A stretch of DNA of 64,000 nucleotides from Rivularia sp. PCC 7116 (lineage in GTDB: Bacteria; Cyanobacteriota; Cyanobacteriia; Cyanobacteriales; Nostocaceae). Location: NCBI RefSeq assembly GCF_000316665.1, contig NC_019678.1:1922001-1986000 (forward strand), in the 5' to 3' direction. The position numbers and the translations under genes were made by a program. The notes below the pieces were generated by a model. That model searched no databases and was not told the origin of the DNA. It saw nothing but the letters and a program-made list of their open reading frames with translations. Shown piece after piece: positions 27,659 to 37,852 of the stretch. Each line of letters begins with the position of its first letter. Position 1 is the first letter of the stretch.

Positions 27659-27895
27659 TTACACGCGATTAAGATTAATTCCAGCTTCTTTAGCCATTGC
27701 ATTCAAACCTTTCTTCTCCAAAGTCTTAATTGCCTTAGTAGAAAGCTTTAATCTTACCCAGCGATTACCTTCAGCCCACCAAACGCGCTTGCTTTGCAGG
27801 TTCGCTTGTTGAAGTTTCTTTGTGCGACGGTGAGAGTGAGATACCGCATAACCGTTATTCGCTTTTTTACCAGTCAGTTGACATCTGCGGGACAT
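27659..27895 (-). CDS. rpmB: 50S ribosomal protein L28
   Basis: This 78-aa protein starts [21 protein letters not shown] and continues [17 protein letters not shown], the L28 signature, with the usual basic composition. It lies downstream of htpG on the same strand, 188 bp away. It is followed by a strong terminator. Confidence 0.97.
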   Translation of the reverse strand: MSRRCQLTGKKANNGYAVSHSHRRTKKLQQANLQSKRVWWAEGNRWVRLKLSTKAIKTLEKKGLNAMAKEAGINLNRV

Positions 27896-28083
27896 ATTTA
27901 TGAATCTCCTGTTTTTTTATGCAGTCTTCTATTTTATATGAGAGAGGGGGAAGAGGGGATGATGGGGTAATGGGGAGAGGGAGAGAGAAGAAGAAATTTA
28001 AACTCCCTAACTCATAACTCAATAACAGACGTAGCATTGCTACGTCTCTACAATGCCCAATGCCCAATTCCCAACCTTTAACC
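27896..28083. other. htpG-rpmB spacer with small palindrome
   Basis: The spacer contains a purine-rich G/A tract (about 27940-27990), a perfect palindrome AGACGTAGCA-t-TGCTACGTCT (about 28027-28047) and CCCAATG-type heptamers. No gene. Confidence 0.6.
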
Positions 28084-30096
28084 TTACTTTGCTGCTTGTT
28101 TTGTCAGCTTAGTGAGTACTTCGTTAGAACGTTCTACGAAAGATTTCATTCCGTCTGCATCGAAGCCTTTTTGGGACATTAAGGCTAAATCGTAAACGTG
28201 CTGGCAAATTGAGTTGACTATTTCGGCGTTTGAGGATTGTCCGTCATCTTGAATGATACTACCTTGGTTAAGATTTTCTAGGTTTTGTATCAGTGGGTGG
28301 GCTGTATTAACTAATAATACGTGTTCTTCGGGAAATTCTACGTTTTGCTGCTGCATCATGGCGTTCATTTCTCGCAAGCGACGCAGTATTTCTGGTAAAA
28401 GCACCATTGCTGGTGGTGTTCCTTGGGGATTGTCGGATTTTAAGGCTTCGGTACGAATGTTGAGTTTGGGTTTGTTGAGGGCTTTTTCAAATATTTCTTT
28501 GATTGTATCCCCTCTGGTTTTGTTGGTTGTTGGATCTACGATTTCTTGGGATTTATCTTTATCTAGTAGGGTGTTATCCAAATCGGAGTCTACCCGTGTA
28601 AATTTAACTTCGTTGTATTCCCGTTCGAGGAAGTTAATGAAGTGGGTGTCGATGAAGGAGTCTAAATATAAGACTTCTAAACCTTGATTTTTGTGTAACT
28701 CTACGTAAGCAGCTTGTGATGCTTCGTCGGTACAGTAAAAGACGCGATTTTCGTGACTTTGTTTATTTCTCTCTAAATATTCTTTGATGGTTACGTAAGG
28801 TAATGCCGGTTTTTGAGAGGATTCGGCGTTTTCTCCTTCACCCCCAGGAGTCACATCTTGCCATACGTCGCCTTCTTGGGACTGTACTTCTACTGCGGGA
28901 GTTTCTGCTGCTTCTGTTGTAGATTCAGTATTTTCCGATTCTTGAGTAGTGCGGAAAACTACGATGTCTTCAACTTGCTTTTGGAATTTTTCATCGTTCA
29001 TCACCCCGAACTTAACGAAGGTAGCTAAATCCTTCCAAGCGTGAATGTACTGCTCGCGGTCATCGCGATACAGTTGTTTGAGCCTATCGCCAACTTTTTT
29101 GGCAATGTAATCACCGATTTTTTTGACGGTGCGATCGCCTTGCAATGCACTACGGGATACGTTAAGGGGAATATCGGTACTATCAATTACCCCGCGCATC
29201 GGCAATAGAAATTGAGGAATGATTTCTTCGCAGTTGTCGCTAACAAATACTTGATTGCAGAATAATTTGGTTTGTCCTTTGCTAACGTCAACATCTGGCT
29301 TTAACTTGGGGAAGTACAAAATACCGTTAATAATAAAAGGATAATCGGTATTCAAATGTACCCACAACAAAGGCTCTTCCTCAAAGGGATACAGATAACG
29401 GTAGAATTCCAGGTAATCTTCTTTAGTTAAATTACTTGGGGATTCTCGCCAAGGTGCTTTTTGTCGATTTAATACCTCACCATCAAGTTTGATGGGTACT
29501 GGCATAAAATCGCAATAAGTTTTAACAAGATTCTTGACTCTTGCTTCCTCTACAAATTCTTCTTCCTCTTCCATGAGGTGAAGAATAATAGTAGTACCGC
29601 GAGTTGTACGGGATGATTCTTCTAAGGTGAAGTTGGGGGAACCATCGCAACTCCAGTGAACTGACTGTGCTCCTTCCTTGTAAGATAAAGTATCGATTTC
29701 AACCTGCTTAGCCACCATAAAGGAGGAGTAAAAACCAAGTCCAAAATGACCGATAATAGGTTGATCGGAAGCACCTTTATACTTCTGAACAAATTCTTCA
29801 GCGCTAGAGAAAGCAACTTGGTTGATATATTTCTTAACTTCCTCTACAGTCATACCGATACCATTATCGGTAATAGAAAGAGTTTTCTTATCCTTGTCTA
29901 CAGCAATTTGAATTTCCGACTCGCCAATTTCACCCGAGAATTCACCAGAGCGAGCTACCATTTGCAGCTTTTGGATTGCATCAACGGCGTTTGATACCAG
30001 TTCCCGTAAAAATATTTGATGATCTGAGTAAAGAGATTTCTTGATAATTGGGAAAATATTCTCAGTATGGATACTGATGGTACCTTGTTCTAACAT
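28084..30096 (-). CDS. htpG: Molecular chaperone HtpG (Hsp90)
   Basis: This 670-aa bacterial Hsp90 carries the GHKL ATPase N-domain: RELVSNAVDAI (about 31-41), TDNGIGMT (76-83) and GHFGLGFYSSFMVA. The middle domain has GVIDSTDIPLNVSRS. A Glu/Ser-rich linker of about 50 residues (TTQESENTESTTEAAETP onward) is inserted before the C-terminal dimerisation domain. It acts in heat, light and oxidative stress, and has a phycobilisome-related role in cyanobacteria according to published work on Synechococcus. rpmB follows on the same strand. No heat-shock operator was identified upstream. Confidence 0.97.
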   Translation of the reverse strand: MLEQGTISIHTENIFPIIKKSLYSDHQIFLRELVSNAVDAIQKLQMVARSGEFSGEIGESEIQIAVDKDKKTLSITDNGIGMTVEEVKKYINQVAFSSAEEFVQKYKGASDQPIIGHFGLGFYSSFMVAKQVEIDTLSYKEGAQSVHWSCDGSPNFTLEESSRTTRGTTIILHLMEEEEEFVEEARVKNLVKTYCDFMPVPIKLDGEVLNRQKAPWRESPSNLTKEDYLEFYRYLYPFEEEPLLWVHLNTDYPFIINGILYFPKLKPDVDVSKGQTKLFCNQVFVSDNCEEIIPQFLLPMRGVIDSTDIPLNVSRSALQGDRTVKKIGDYIAKKVGDRLKQLYRDDREQYIHAWKDLATFVKFGVMNDEKFQKQVEDIVVFRTTQESENTESTTEAAETPAVEVQSQEGDVWQDVTPGGEGENAESSQKPALPYVTIKEYLERNKQSHENRVFYCTDEASQAAYVELHKNQGLEVLYLDSFIDTHFINFLEREYNEVKFTRVDSDLDNTLLDKDKSQEIVDPTTNKTRGDTIKEIFEKALNKPKLNIRTEALKSDNPQGTPPAMVLLPEILRRLREMNAMMQQQNVEFPEEHVLLVNTAHPLIQNLENLNQGSIIQDDGQSSNAEIVNSICQHVYDLALMSQKGFDADGMKSFVERSNEVLTKLTKQAAK

Positions 30097-30386
30097 AATT
30101 TAATCGCAGCAAATACAAATATTCTAATGATTACCTGGGCAATAAAACCCCAATATCCCACTTTACCTGAGAAGGAAAGCAGGACTATTATTGATCGGGA
30201 TTTTAAATGCTTTAGCAGATAAATTGTACTGAATTGATTGGATTGTTTGCCCTATACAGATGATTCGGATTTCCCTACCATAGTTCTTAGTCAGGACTTA
30301 AGTCCTTGGAATTACGGTTAAAACCCTGACTACAAAACTTTTTTATAACTGGTTCCCACTCAGAAGAGCTTTGTAACGAGAAAATA

Positions 30387-31322
30387 TCAACTTGCACGGG
30401 CTTTTTTCAATTCACTAATTAGGAGATACAGTTGTGGAAAGAAAATTTTTAAAACAGCAATCATTATGAGCTGCTTATTTCTGATTATTACAGGATTATT
30501 TTTAATACAATTCCATAAAAAGTAAGCAGCAGTCAGAGTTTGACGTTGTTTAGGAGGTGCATCAATAGCTTTAAAAGTTAGGTATTGATAAAGGTGTGAA
30601 AGACTTTGTTTTTTTAAATGCTGCAAATTATCGGCTTTGGGATAACTAAAAGCACGTTCGGTTACTGTTAGACATGCATTTTCTTGTCTTCTCAAATTTG
30701 CAGACATTGAACTAGTTGATGTCCGATATAAAATTTGTGGTTTTTCTACGCAAACAAATTCGTAATTTGCAGCCAGACGCAACCACATATCAATATCTTC
30801 TGCTGCGGCAAGCGATTCATCGAAACCACCCACTTTTTCTAAAGCTTTTCGATGAATTAAAGGATTGGAACCATTTTCTAAAAAGTTAATTACCAAAAGT
30901 TTACTGAAAACATCACCATTAGCTTTAATTCTTCTACCCGACTTGAGAAACTGACTCGATTCGTCAATATAATCAGTCCAACTATAAGCAATAGCAGCTT
31001 GAGGGTTTTCTTGTAAAGCTTTCCACTGTAATTCTAATTTATCAGTTGTCCATAAATCATCTGCATCAATAAAAGAGATATATTCACCTTTAGCTTGAGA
31101 AATTCCGCGATTGCGACTTGCTGATAAACCAGCGTTGGGATAAGAAAATATTTTGATGCGGGAATCGGATATTTCTTTAATAGTTGCTAAAGTATCATCT
31201 GTGGAACCATCATTAATTATAATTATCTCTATATCTCTAAAAGTTTGATTTAATATTGAGTTAATGGTTTCCCCAATAGTTACTTCTCCATTAAAAACAG
31301 GAATTATTACAGAAATATTCAT
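30387..31322 (-). CDS. Family 2 glycosyltransferase (tandem paralogue A)
   Basis: This 311-aa GT2 enzyme has ISVIIPVFNGEVTI, INDGSTDDTL, the DxD-bearing FIDADDLW and GSNPLIHRKALEKVGGFDE, with a C-terminal helical region. It is a tandem duplicate of 31377-32312. The catalytic halves are nearly identical (SGRRIKANGDVFSKLLVIN is shared exactly) while the C-terminal 90 residues diverge, suggesting divergent acceptor choice. Location among hps genes suggests HpsF/HpsG-type work on hormogonium polysaccharide, but I cannot assign which. The 54-bp gap to its twin suggests one operon. Confidence 0.86.
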   Translation of the reverse strand: MNISVIIPVFNGEVTIGETINSILNQTFRDIEIIIINDGSTDDTLATIKEISDSRIKIFSYPNAGLSASRNRGISQAKGEYISFIDADDLWTTDKLELQWKALQENPQAAIAYSWTDYIDESSQFLKSGRRIKANGDVFSKLLVINFLENGSNPLIHRKALEKVGGFDESLAAAEDIDMWLRLAANYEFVCVEKPQILYRTSTSSMSANLRRQENACLTVTERAFSYPKADNLQHLKKQSLSHLYQYLTFKAIDAPPKQRQTLTAAYFLWNCIKNNPVIIRNKQLIMIAVLKIFFPQLYLLISELKKARAS

Positions 31323-31376
31323 TTGATTTAAATATGGTGAGATGCTGGATCTGATTATATTATTTAAAAAGATTAT

Positions 31377-32312
31377 TTATGTGAATGCTGTCTTTTTGAA
31401 TTGAATAACTCGTTGAGATATTTTAGGGAATAAAAATTTCACAGCAATTATTAGCATCAATTTTTTATCCATTATATCCGCAGGTTTATTTTTAAAATAA
31501 TTCCATAAAAAATACATAGTTGTCATGTTTCTACCTGTTTCTGGTATAGATTCAATAGCTTTAAAAGTCAGATATTTATAAAAATTTGAGATAGTTTGTT
31601 TTTTCAAATGCTGAAGATTATGGGCTTTGGGATATCTGAAGGCGCGTTTAATTACTTTCAAAGATGTAGCTTCCATATTCTTGAGATTACTAGAAAGCGA
31701 ATTCATCGAAGTTCTGTAAAAAATTTGTGGTTTCTCGATACAAACGAATTCGTAATCAATCGACAACTTTAACCACAGATCGATATCTTCAGATGAACTT
31801 AATGATTCATCAAAACTACCAACCTTTTCTAATGCTTCTTTGCGAATTAAAGGATTAGAACCATTTTCTAAAAAGTTTATAACTAAAAGTTTGCTAAAAA
31901 CATCACCGTTAGCTTTAATTCTTCTACCAGATTTGATAAATTGACCCGATTCGCTAATATAATCAGTCCAACTATAAGCAACAGCAGCTTGCGAATTATT
32001 TTCTAAAGCTTGCCACTGCAATTCAAGTTTATCAGGTGTCCATAAATCATCGGCATCTATAAATGAAATATATTCTCCTTTGGCCTCATAAATTCCCCGA
32101 TTGCGACTTGCTGATACACCAGCGTTGGGATAAGACAATATTTTTATGCGGGAATCGGAGATGTTTCTAACAACTTCTAATGTTGAATCTGTAGAGCCAT
32201 CATCACTGATGATTACTTCTATATCTTGAAAAGTTTGATTTAAGATTGAATAAATTGTTTCTTTAATAGTTTTTTCTCCATTAAAGACAGGGATGATTAC
32301 AGAAATAGGCAT
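31377..32312 (-). CDS. Family 2 glycosyltransferase (tandem paralogue B)
   Basis: This 311-aa protein has ISVIIPVFNGEKTIKET, SDDGSTDSTL, FIDADDLW and ENGSNPLIRKEALEKVGSFDE, the standard GT-A features with the DxD in DADD. It is the twin of the downstream gene at 30387 and a more distant relative of 32506-33504. A likely membrane-proximal helical tail ends in KTAFT. It lies on the same strand as the other glycosyltransferases and probably belongs to the hps sugar-assembly set. Confidence 0.86.
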   Translation of the reverse strand: MPISVIIPVFNGEKTIKETIYSILNQTFQDIEVIISDDGSTDSTLEVVRNISDSRIKILSYPNAGVSASRNRGIYEAKGEYISFIDADDLWTPDKLELQWQALENNSQAAVAYSWTDYISESGQFIKSGRRIKANGDVFSKLLVINFLENGSNPLIRKEALEKVGSFDESLSSSEDIDLWLKLSIDYEFVCIEKPQIFYRTSMNSLSSNLKNMEATSLKVIKRAFRYPKAHNLQHLKKQTISNFYKYLTFKAIESIPETGRNMTTMYFLWNYFKNKPADIMDKKLMLIIAVKFLFPKISQRVIQFKKTAFT

Positions 32313-32505
32313 TGTTTTATATTCCTTGATTTATGATAATTAGCTTTGATTTAAGCTTTTAGGCAGATTATCTTATAAACAAGATAGAAAACAGCCCCGA
32401 CAACATAATTACGATGATAAAAAAATCTTTATTATCTATTCTTTTCCAATCAGCAGGAGCCCGGTATCTAGAGAATTTGAAATTATATTGATTTACGAAA
32501 TAAGA

Positions 32506-33504
32506 TTAAGTTGTTTTTTCATATCCTAAAAAAGTACTTGTATTTGATAAGCGAGGAAGCTTTTGAAAAAACATACTTGCCCAATTAGGAGGTAAAATTA
32601 TCATTGCTAACAGTTTCAAAACAGCTTTAAATATTATGGGTTTAAATAAAAGACTTATATCTGTTTTAATTGCAGTTATTAAAAATCTTCCTGCAATTGC
32701 ATTTTGTTGTTTCCCAGGTGGGGCTGCCAGAACTTTATAGCAAAGATATTTATAAAGGTTTCCTATTGCTATAGGCTTGAGATGTTGTAGTGATTTTGCT
32801 TTTTCGCGAGCAAAACCACGTTTAATAACCTCTAAATTTGATTTTTCCAGTCCTATTACATTAGATGACATAGAATTTTGTTGAATTCGATATAATATTT
32901 GTGGTTTAGGTACGCAAACAAAATTTGTTATAGCCGACAATTTTAACCACATATCGGTATCTTGAGCGTTGGTTAATGATTCATCAAAACCACCAACTTC
33001 AGTTAAAACATCTCTACGAATCATGACGTTAGAACCGTTACCGATAAAATCATCTAATAAGAATTTAGAATAAACGTCTCCACTCCAATTAACGTGAGAA
33101 GTTTTACGGAGAAACTTGCTATTTTCATCTATACAATTTGTCCAGCTATAAGCAACACCAGCTTGAGGATTTTCCTGTAAAGCTGTATATTGTGCAGCTA
33201 GTTTATCATTTGCCCATAAATCGTCTGCATCTAAAAAAGTTATATAATCGCCAGTCGCTTGGTTAATTCCACGATTGCGATTCACCGCCACATTAGCTTT
33301 AGGATAAGAAAAAACGTTGATTCTATCGTCTTTTGTCTGAGAAATAATAGATAAAGTATTATCTGTTGAATCTGCATTAATAATAATTAATTCAAAATTC
33401 GTAAAGCTTTGATTTAAAACTGATTCAATAGTTTCTTTTATTGTATTTTCACCATTGTATACTGGTATAATTACAGATATTTTATCGCTTCGCATATCAA
33501 TCAT
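32506..33504 (-). CDS. Family 2 glycosyltransferase
   Basis: This 332-aa relative of the two tandem enzymes downstream has ISVIIPVYNGENTIKET, IINADSTDNTL (Ala replaces the usual Gly-preceding Asp position of NDGSTD), FLDADDLW and GNGSNVMIRRDVL. Residues 270-300 are hydrophobic and may bind membrane. Three consecutive related GT2 genes point to a repeated duplication. It is placed on the same strand, 50 bp after the second HpsE copy, so the four glycosyltransferase genes may form a unit. Confidence 0.85.
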   Translation of the reverse strand: MIDMRSDKISVIIPVYNGENTIKETIESVLNQSFTNFELIIINADSTDNTLSIISQTKDDRINVFSYPKANVAVNRNRGINQATGDYITFLDADDLWANDKLAAQYTALQENPQAGVAYSWTNCIDENSKFLRKTSHVNWSGDVYSKFLLDDFIGNGSNVMIRRDVLTEVGGFDESLTNAQDTDMWLKLSAITNFVCVPKPQILYRIQQNSMSSNVIGLEKSNLEVIKRGFAREKAKSLQHLKPIAIGNLYKYLCYKVLAAPPGKQQNAIAGRFLITAIKTDISLLFKPIIFKAVLKLLAMIILPPNWASMFFQKLPRLSNTSTFLGYEKTT

Positions 33505-33555
33505 ATTAAAGATTATTATAATTGATATGCTAATCTTAGGTTTGTAAAAATAGCC

Positions 33556-34527
33556 TCAGTATAATTTCAGAACATTTCTCAGCCTAATTTGAGTCAGATA
33601 AAAAGGACTTAGTAAAGTTCCAATTAAGCGTTCCTTCTCACAAGTCGCAACAATATTATTCACAAATACCGAACGATAGTTAATTAGATGTAAAATTAAT
33701 TTGCGGCTATCGTTAACAAGATAAATTAAAAAAGCTAATGGTCTTTGCCACCATTGTAGTGATAGCATTCTTAAGTGAAATCGACCTAAACCTACGCTTA
33801 GCATTAAACGCATCAGGTAAGTTTTTTCCAATCTCCAAGCAGGTATAACATGTTCGATTTGCATTTCTGGGTTATACCAAATTTCCCAACCTGCTTTGTA
33901 AATATATGAAAGTGCTTCAATATCTTCTCCTGCTCGCAGAATATATTTTCCCCCAGCCACTAAAAACAGACGTTGAGGAACACATTTCTGCCAAACTTCA
34001 CGACGCACAACCAACCCAGCACCAGGAGGAAGCCCTTTTTTACGAGGTTCGTATATTAGTGGTTGCGAACCTCTATCAACAATAGCAAGATAAAAAACTA
34101 TTTGTTTGAGTTCTTCGGGTGGTTCGGTTTCAAATAAACCATCGATTTTACTACTGAAAGCTCCAGCTTGGGGATGCTGTTGAGCAAATGTGTATGCTGC
34201 TTTTACCCAATTAGGATTTGGTAAATTATCATCATCGAGAAAGCCAAGTAGTTCTCCTTTTGCTTCCGCAATAGCTTTTTGTCTGGGAAATGAAAATCCC
34301 TTTTCTGGTTCAAAGCAGTATCTTAAAGGTACGTCTTTGAGCCAATTTTCTTGATATTTTTTAACAACTTCAGCCGTGCCATCCGTACTATTGTTATCAA
34401 CAACAAGAACTTCCCAATTAATATGTTCGGTATCTATTTGTTGTTTTAATTTATCTAATACTTGAGGTAAACGATTTTCTCCGTTGTAAGTAGGGATAGC
34501 AACGGTTAAGTTTACGGCTGTATTCAT
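33556..34527 (-). CDS. hpsE: Hormogonium polysaccharide glycosyltransferase HpsE (copy 2)
   Basis: This 323-aa protein has the same length and layout as copy 1 at 17812. Seen are LTVAIPTYNGENRLP, VVDNNSTDGTA, FLDDDNLPNP and LPPGAGLVVRREVW, then the AGEDIEALSYIYKAG block. It is a family 2 glycosyltransferase expected to work at the inner face of the membrane on the hormogonium slime polysaccharide. It is the first gene of a four-glycosyltransferase block that is separated from the pseudopilin genes by rpmB and htpG. Confidence 0.85.
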   Translation of the reverse strand: MNTAVNLTVAIPTYNGENRLPQVLDKLKQQIDTEHINWEVLVVDNNSTDGTAEVVKKYQENWLKDVPLRYCFEPEKGFSFPRQKAIAEAKGELLGFLDDDNLPNPNWVKAAYTFAQQHPQAGAFSSKIDGLFETEPPEELKQIVFYLAIVDRGSQPLIYEPRKKGLPPGAGLVVRREVWQKCVPQRLFLVAGGKYILRAGEDIEALSYIYKAGWEIWYNPEMQIEHVIPAWRLEKTYLMRLMLSVGLGRFHLRMLSLQWWQRPLAFLIYLVNDSRKLILHLINYRSVFVNNIVATCEKERLIGTLLSPFYLTQIRLRNVLKLY

Positions 34528-34649
34528 TTTAAGAGTGATTTTTAAAGCTTGCTGAAATTAGTGTTCCCAGTTCAAGCTAAAAACTCACAAATTGTGGAAA
34601 ATCTAAATTTTAGAAACTCTTACTTGGAAAAAGTGGTGCGATAAGAACT

Positions 34650-34671
34650 AAGCCCACCTGCGTGGGCTTTA
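34650..34671. terminator. Hairpin AAGCCCAC/GTGGGCTT between clpB and hpsE
   Basis: An 8-bp stem with a CTGC loop lies about 20 bp past the clpB stop. It resembles the AGCCCAC hairpin in the 17681-17797 cluster, so it may be a copy of that repeat used as a terminator. The run of A/T on its plus side is clear. Confidence 0.6.
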
Positions 34672-34692
34672 AAAAAAACAATAATTTACTCT

Positions 34693-37359
34693 TCACCCTT
34701 CCGCAGACTCTATAACTTGTACGGTATTTGCAGAAGAAGATACTTTGACAACGGCTTTTTTGCTGAAGGTTAAACCATTGGGATCTCTATCAATTATGAT
34801 TGTGTCACCCGGTACAAAGGTATTTTCTAGAATCTTTGTGGCAAGGGGGTTTTCTATTTCTCGCTGAATTGCTCGCTTGATTGGACGCGCACCATACATG
34901 GGATCGTAACCAATTTCTACTAGTTTCTCGCAAGCTGCTGGGGTAATTTCGACGGAGATTTTTTGATCTGCTAATAAACCTTCTACTCGTTTTAGCTGAA
35001 TCCGAGCAATATCTCCCATTTGTTTTCTACCCAAAGCATGGAAGATAATTAAATCATCAATACGTTGGACAAATTCTGGGCGGAAGTGTTTTCGCAAGGC
35101 TCCCATGACTCGATTCCGCATTTTTTCATACTGCGAATCATCGCCAGATATATCTAATATATGCTCGCTACCAATATTACTCGTCATCACGATCACGGTA
35201 TTGCGAAAGTCTACGACTCTTCCCTGAGAATCAGTAATTCTGCCGTCATCTAAGACTTGCAATAAAATATTAAATACGTCGGCGTGGGCTTTTTCAACTT
35301 CGTCAAGCAGCACCACAGAATAAGGACGACGACGAACTGCTTCGGAAAGTTGACCTCCTTCTTCAAAGCCAACGTATCCAGGAGGCGCTCCCACTAAGCG
35401 AGATACAGAATGCTTTTCCATGTATTCCGACATATCTAAACGCACCATTGCGTCTTCGGAATCAAACATAAATTTCGCTAACGCACGAGCTAATTCTGTT
35501 TTTCCAACACCCGTAGGTCCCATGAATAAAAACGAACCAATTGGACGCTGGGGGTCTTTCATTCCCGCCCGAGCGCGACGGATTGCAGCTGATACTGCTG
35601 ATACTGCTTCATCTTGTCCGATGACTCGTTGATGAAGATGATCTTCGAGCTGCAACAATTTTTGTCTTTCTGACTCTAACAGGCTATTTACTGGAATTCC
35701 CGTCCATTTTGCGACTATTTCAGCAATATCGTCTTCCGTAACCTGCTCTCTTAATAAACTTACGCCTTTGCTTTGAATTTCTAATAATTTTGTTTCCTTA
35801 ATTTCGCGATCGCGCTGTACTCCTTCTAATTTCCCGTACTTTAATTGGGCTGCGGTGTTTAAATCGTAAGCACGCTCGGCTTGTTCAATTTGGACTCTAA
35901 GTTTCTCTTCTTCCTGTTTTAAACCACTAATATCTTCTAAAACTTGTTTTTCACCTTGCCACTGAGCGTTAAAATCTTCCTGCTTTTCCGTCAAATCATC
36001 AATTTCTTGCTCAATTCGCTCTAAGCGCTGCTGCGTCTGAAATGTCGCTTTTTCTTCTCCTGCTAAAGACAGCTTTTCCATTTCGAGTTGCATCAAACGA
36101 CGCTCAATATTTTCTAATTCCGCAGGTTTGGAAGTAATTTCCATTTTTAACTGCGCTGCTGCTTCATCTACCAAATCAATGGCTTTATCGGGTAAAAAAC
36201 GGTCGGAAATGTAACGTGCTGACATTGTTGCGGCTGCAACTAAAGCAGAGTCAGAAATTTTGACATTATGGTGGACTTCATAACGCTCTTTAAGTCCCCG
36301 CAAAATAGAAATCGTATTTTCTACGCTGGGTTGAGTAACTAAAACCTGTTGAAAACGTCTTTCTAAAGCCGGGTCTTTTTCGATATACTTCCTATACTCA
36401 TCCAAGGTTGTAGCACCAATACAGCGCAATTCACCCCGCGCTAACATCGGCTTGAGTAAATTACCGGCATCCATTGAACCTTGCTGTCCGGAACCGGCAC
36501 CAACTACCGTATGTAATTCATCAATAAATAAAACAATTTGACCGGCAGACTCAGTAACTTCCCTGAGAACAGCTTTTAGTCTATCTTCAAACTCACCGCG
36601 ATATTTTGCGCCAGCAATCAAACTACCCATATCCAAACCGATGATTTGCCGGTTCTTCAGCGATTCTGGGACATCCCCATTAATAATTCTTTGAGCCAAC
36701 GCTTCAGCGATCGCAGTTTTTCCCACTCCAGGTTCGCCAATTAACACCGGATTATTTTTACTTCGACGAGATAAGACTTGAATCACGCGACGAATTTCTT
36801 CATCTCGTCCAATCACGGGGTCAAGTTTACCCGCTTTTGCTTGTTCGGTTAAATCTCTACCAAACTTTTCTAATGCTTCATAACGAGATTCGGGATTTTG
36901 GTCAGTTACTTTCTGACTACCGCGCACTCCTTTAATCGCATCTTCTAAATCATCGATACTAGCATTTAAACTTCTAAATATTTTTCTGCCAATACGCTCT
37001 TCTTCAGCAAAAGCTAGTAGAAGATGTTCCACACTAATGTAAGCATCATTCATACTCAACCTAGCATCTTCAGCACCATCAAGCATCCGGTCAAGACCTT
37101 TACCCAGGTATAATTGCTCGCTTCTGCCTACTTTCGGTTGACGGCGGGTAAAATCTTCAAGCTGTTGTTGCAATCGCTCAATTTCCACACCAGAACGACT
37201 GAGAACTTTATTCGCCAACCCATTATCTTGTTCCAAAAGAGCCAGCATCAAATGTTCTACATCTAACTGCTGTTGATTGTAAGCACGGACAATATCCTGA
37301 GATTTAACAATTGCTTCCCAGGCTTTATCAGTAAATTTATCTGGATCTGTAGGCTGCAT
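34693..37359 (-). CDS. clpB: ATP-dependent disaggregase ClpB
   Basis: ClpB, an 888-aa Hsp100 hexamer, extracts polypeptides from aggregates with DnaK. The N-domain repeat is followed by NBD1 with P-loop GEPGVGKT (near residue 208) and Walker [15 protein letters not shown]. The long coiled-coil M-domain (about 405-530) is the feature separating ClpB from ClpC. NBD2 has GPTGVGKTE (near 613) and a [11 protein letters not shown] Walker B. There is no IGF ClpP-docking loop in the expected place. Three promoter-proximal TTTTAGA-like repeats lie just upstream (37370-37470); no CIRCE element was seen. Confidence 0.97.
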   Translation of the reverse strand: MQPTDPDKFTDKAWEAIVKSQDIVRAYNQQQLDVEHLMLALLEQDNGLANKVLSRSGVEIERLQQQLEDFTRRQPKVGRSEQLYLGKGLDRMLDGAEDARLSMNDAYISVEHLLLAFAEEERIGRKIFRSLNASIDDLEDAIKGVRGSQKVTDQNPESRYEALEKFGRDLTEQAKAGKLDPVIGRDEEIRRVIQVLSRRSKNNPVLIGEPGVGKTAIAEALAQRIINGDVPESLKNRQIIGLDMGSLIAGAKYRGEFEDRLKAVLREVTESAGQIVLFIDELHTVVGAGSGQQGSMDAGNLLKPMLARGELRCIGATTLDEYRKYIEKDPALERRFQQVLVTQPSVENTISILRGLKERYEVHHNVKISDSALVAAATMSARYISDRFLPDKAIDLVDEAAAQLKMEITSKPAELENIERRLMQLEMEKLSLAGEEKATFQTQQRLERIEQEIDDLTEKQEDFNAQWQGEKQVLEDISGLKQEEEKLRVQIEQAERAYDLNTAAQLKYGKLEGVQRDREIKETKLLEIQSKGVSLLREQVTEDDIAEIVAKWTGIPVNSLLESERQKLLQLEDHLHQRVIGQDEAVSAVSAAIRRARAGMKDPQRPIGSFLFMGPTGVGKTELARALAKFMFDSEDAMVRLDMSEYMEKHSVSRLVGAPPGYVGFEEGGQLSEAVRRRPYSVVLLDEVEKAHADVFNILLQVLDDGRITDSQGRVVDFRNTVIVMTSNIGSEHILDISGDDSQYEKMRNRVMGALRKHFRPEFVQRIDDLIIFHALGRKQMGDIARIQLKRVEGLLADQKISVEITPAACEKLVEIGYDPMYGARPIKRAIQREIENPLATKILENTFVPGDTIIIDRDPNGLTFSKKAVVKVSSSANTVQVIESAEG

Positions 37360-37574
37360 ATTAAGAATTTTAGATTTTAGATTTTACGGAAACTGTCGGA
37401 GGTAGATGTTTTTCCAATTAAAGCTTCCAAGATAGATTAGAGATTTTAGGAAGGTAGATTTTACATTTTTAGATTGGCAAAATTGTAAATCAAAAGTTTG
37501 TCTTAAATAAATATCCAAGCATTATTAAGCACTATTTGCTTGTATCTGCGGTTGCAATTGAATAATTGGAAATA

Positions 37575-37641
37575 GGTAATTGGTAATTGGTAATTGTGAA
37601 TGGGGTATGGGGCATAGGGCATTGGGCATCGGGCATCGGGT
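37575..37641. repeat. Heptameric STRRs GGTAATT and GGGCATN
   Basis: Three GGTAATT units are followed by GGGGTAT, GGGGCAT, AGGGCAT, TGGGCAT, CGGGCAT and CGGG-type units. Confidence 0.85.
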
Positions 37642-37812
37642 AAGATAAAAAAGTTATGAGCTATAAGTTATTTAATTTATAAATATTCCCATATAGATTA
37701 CAAACAGAATATAAAGCAATACTAAAAGGCTTCGTAAATATATAAAATTAAAAATTATATAACTACGCTTGATTTTTATATTCCAATTCCTAACTCCTAA
37801 TTTTCAGCGATT

Positions 37813-37846
37813 CCCAATACCCAATGCCCAATACCCAATACCTATT
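37813..37846. repeat. Heptameric STRR CCCAATA/CCCAATG
   Basis: Four consecutive 7-mers are CCCAATA, CCCAATG, CCCAATA and CCCAATA, ending just before the porin stop. The heptamer recurs at about 15030, 28050 and 41400-41450. Confidence 0.85.
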
Positions 37847-37852
37847 ACTAAT

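Larger units (their letters stand above)
37360..37852. other. Repeat-filled spacer between porin and clpB
   Basis: There is no gene here. It holds TTTTAGA-type repeats near 37370-37470, a GGTAATT then GGGCATN heptamer array at 37575-37641, and an opposing CCCAATA/CCCAATG array at 37813-37846. The two arrays are partly complementary and could pair. Confidence 0.7.
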
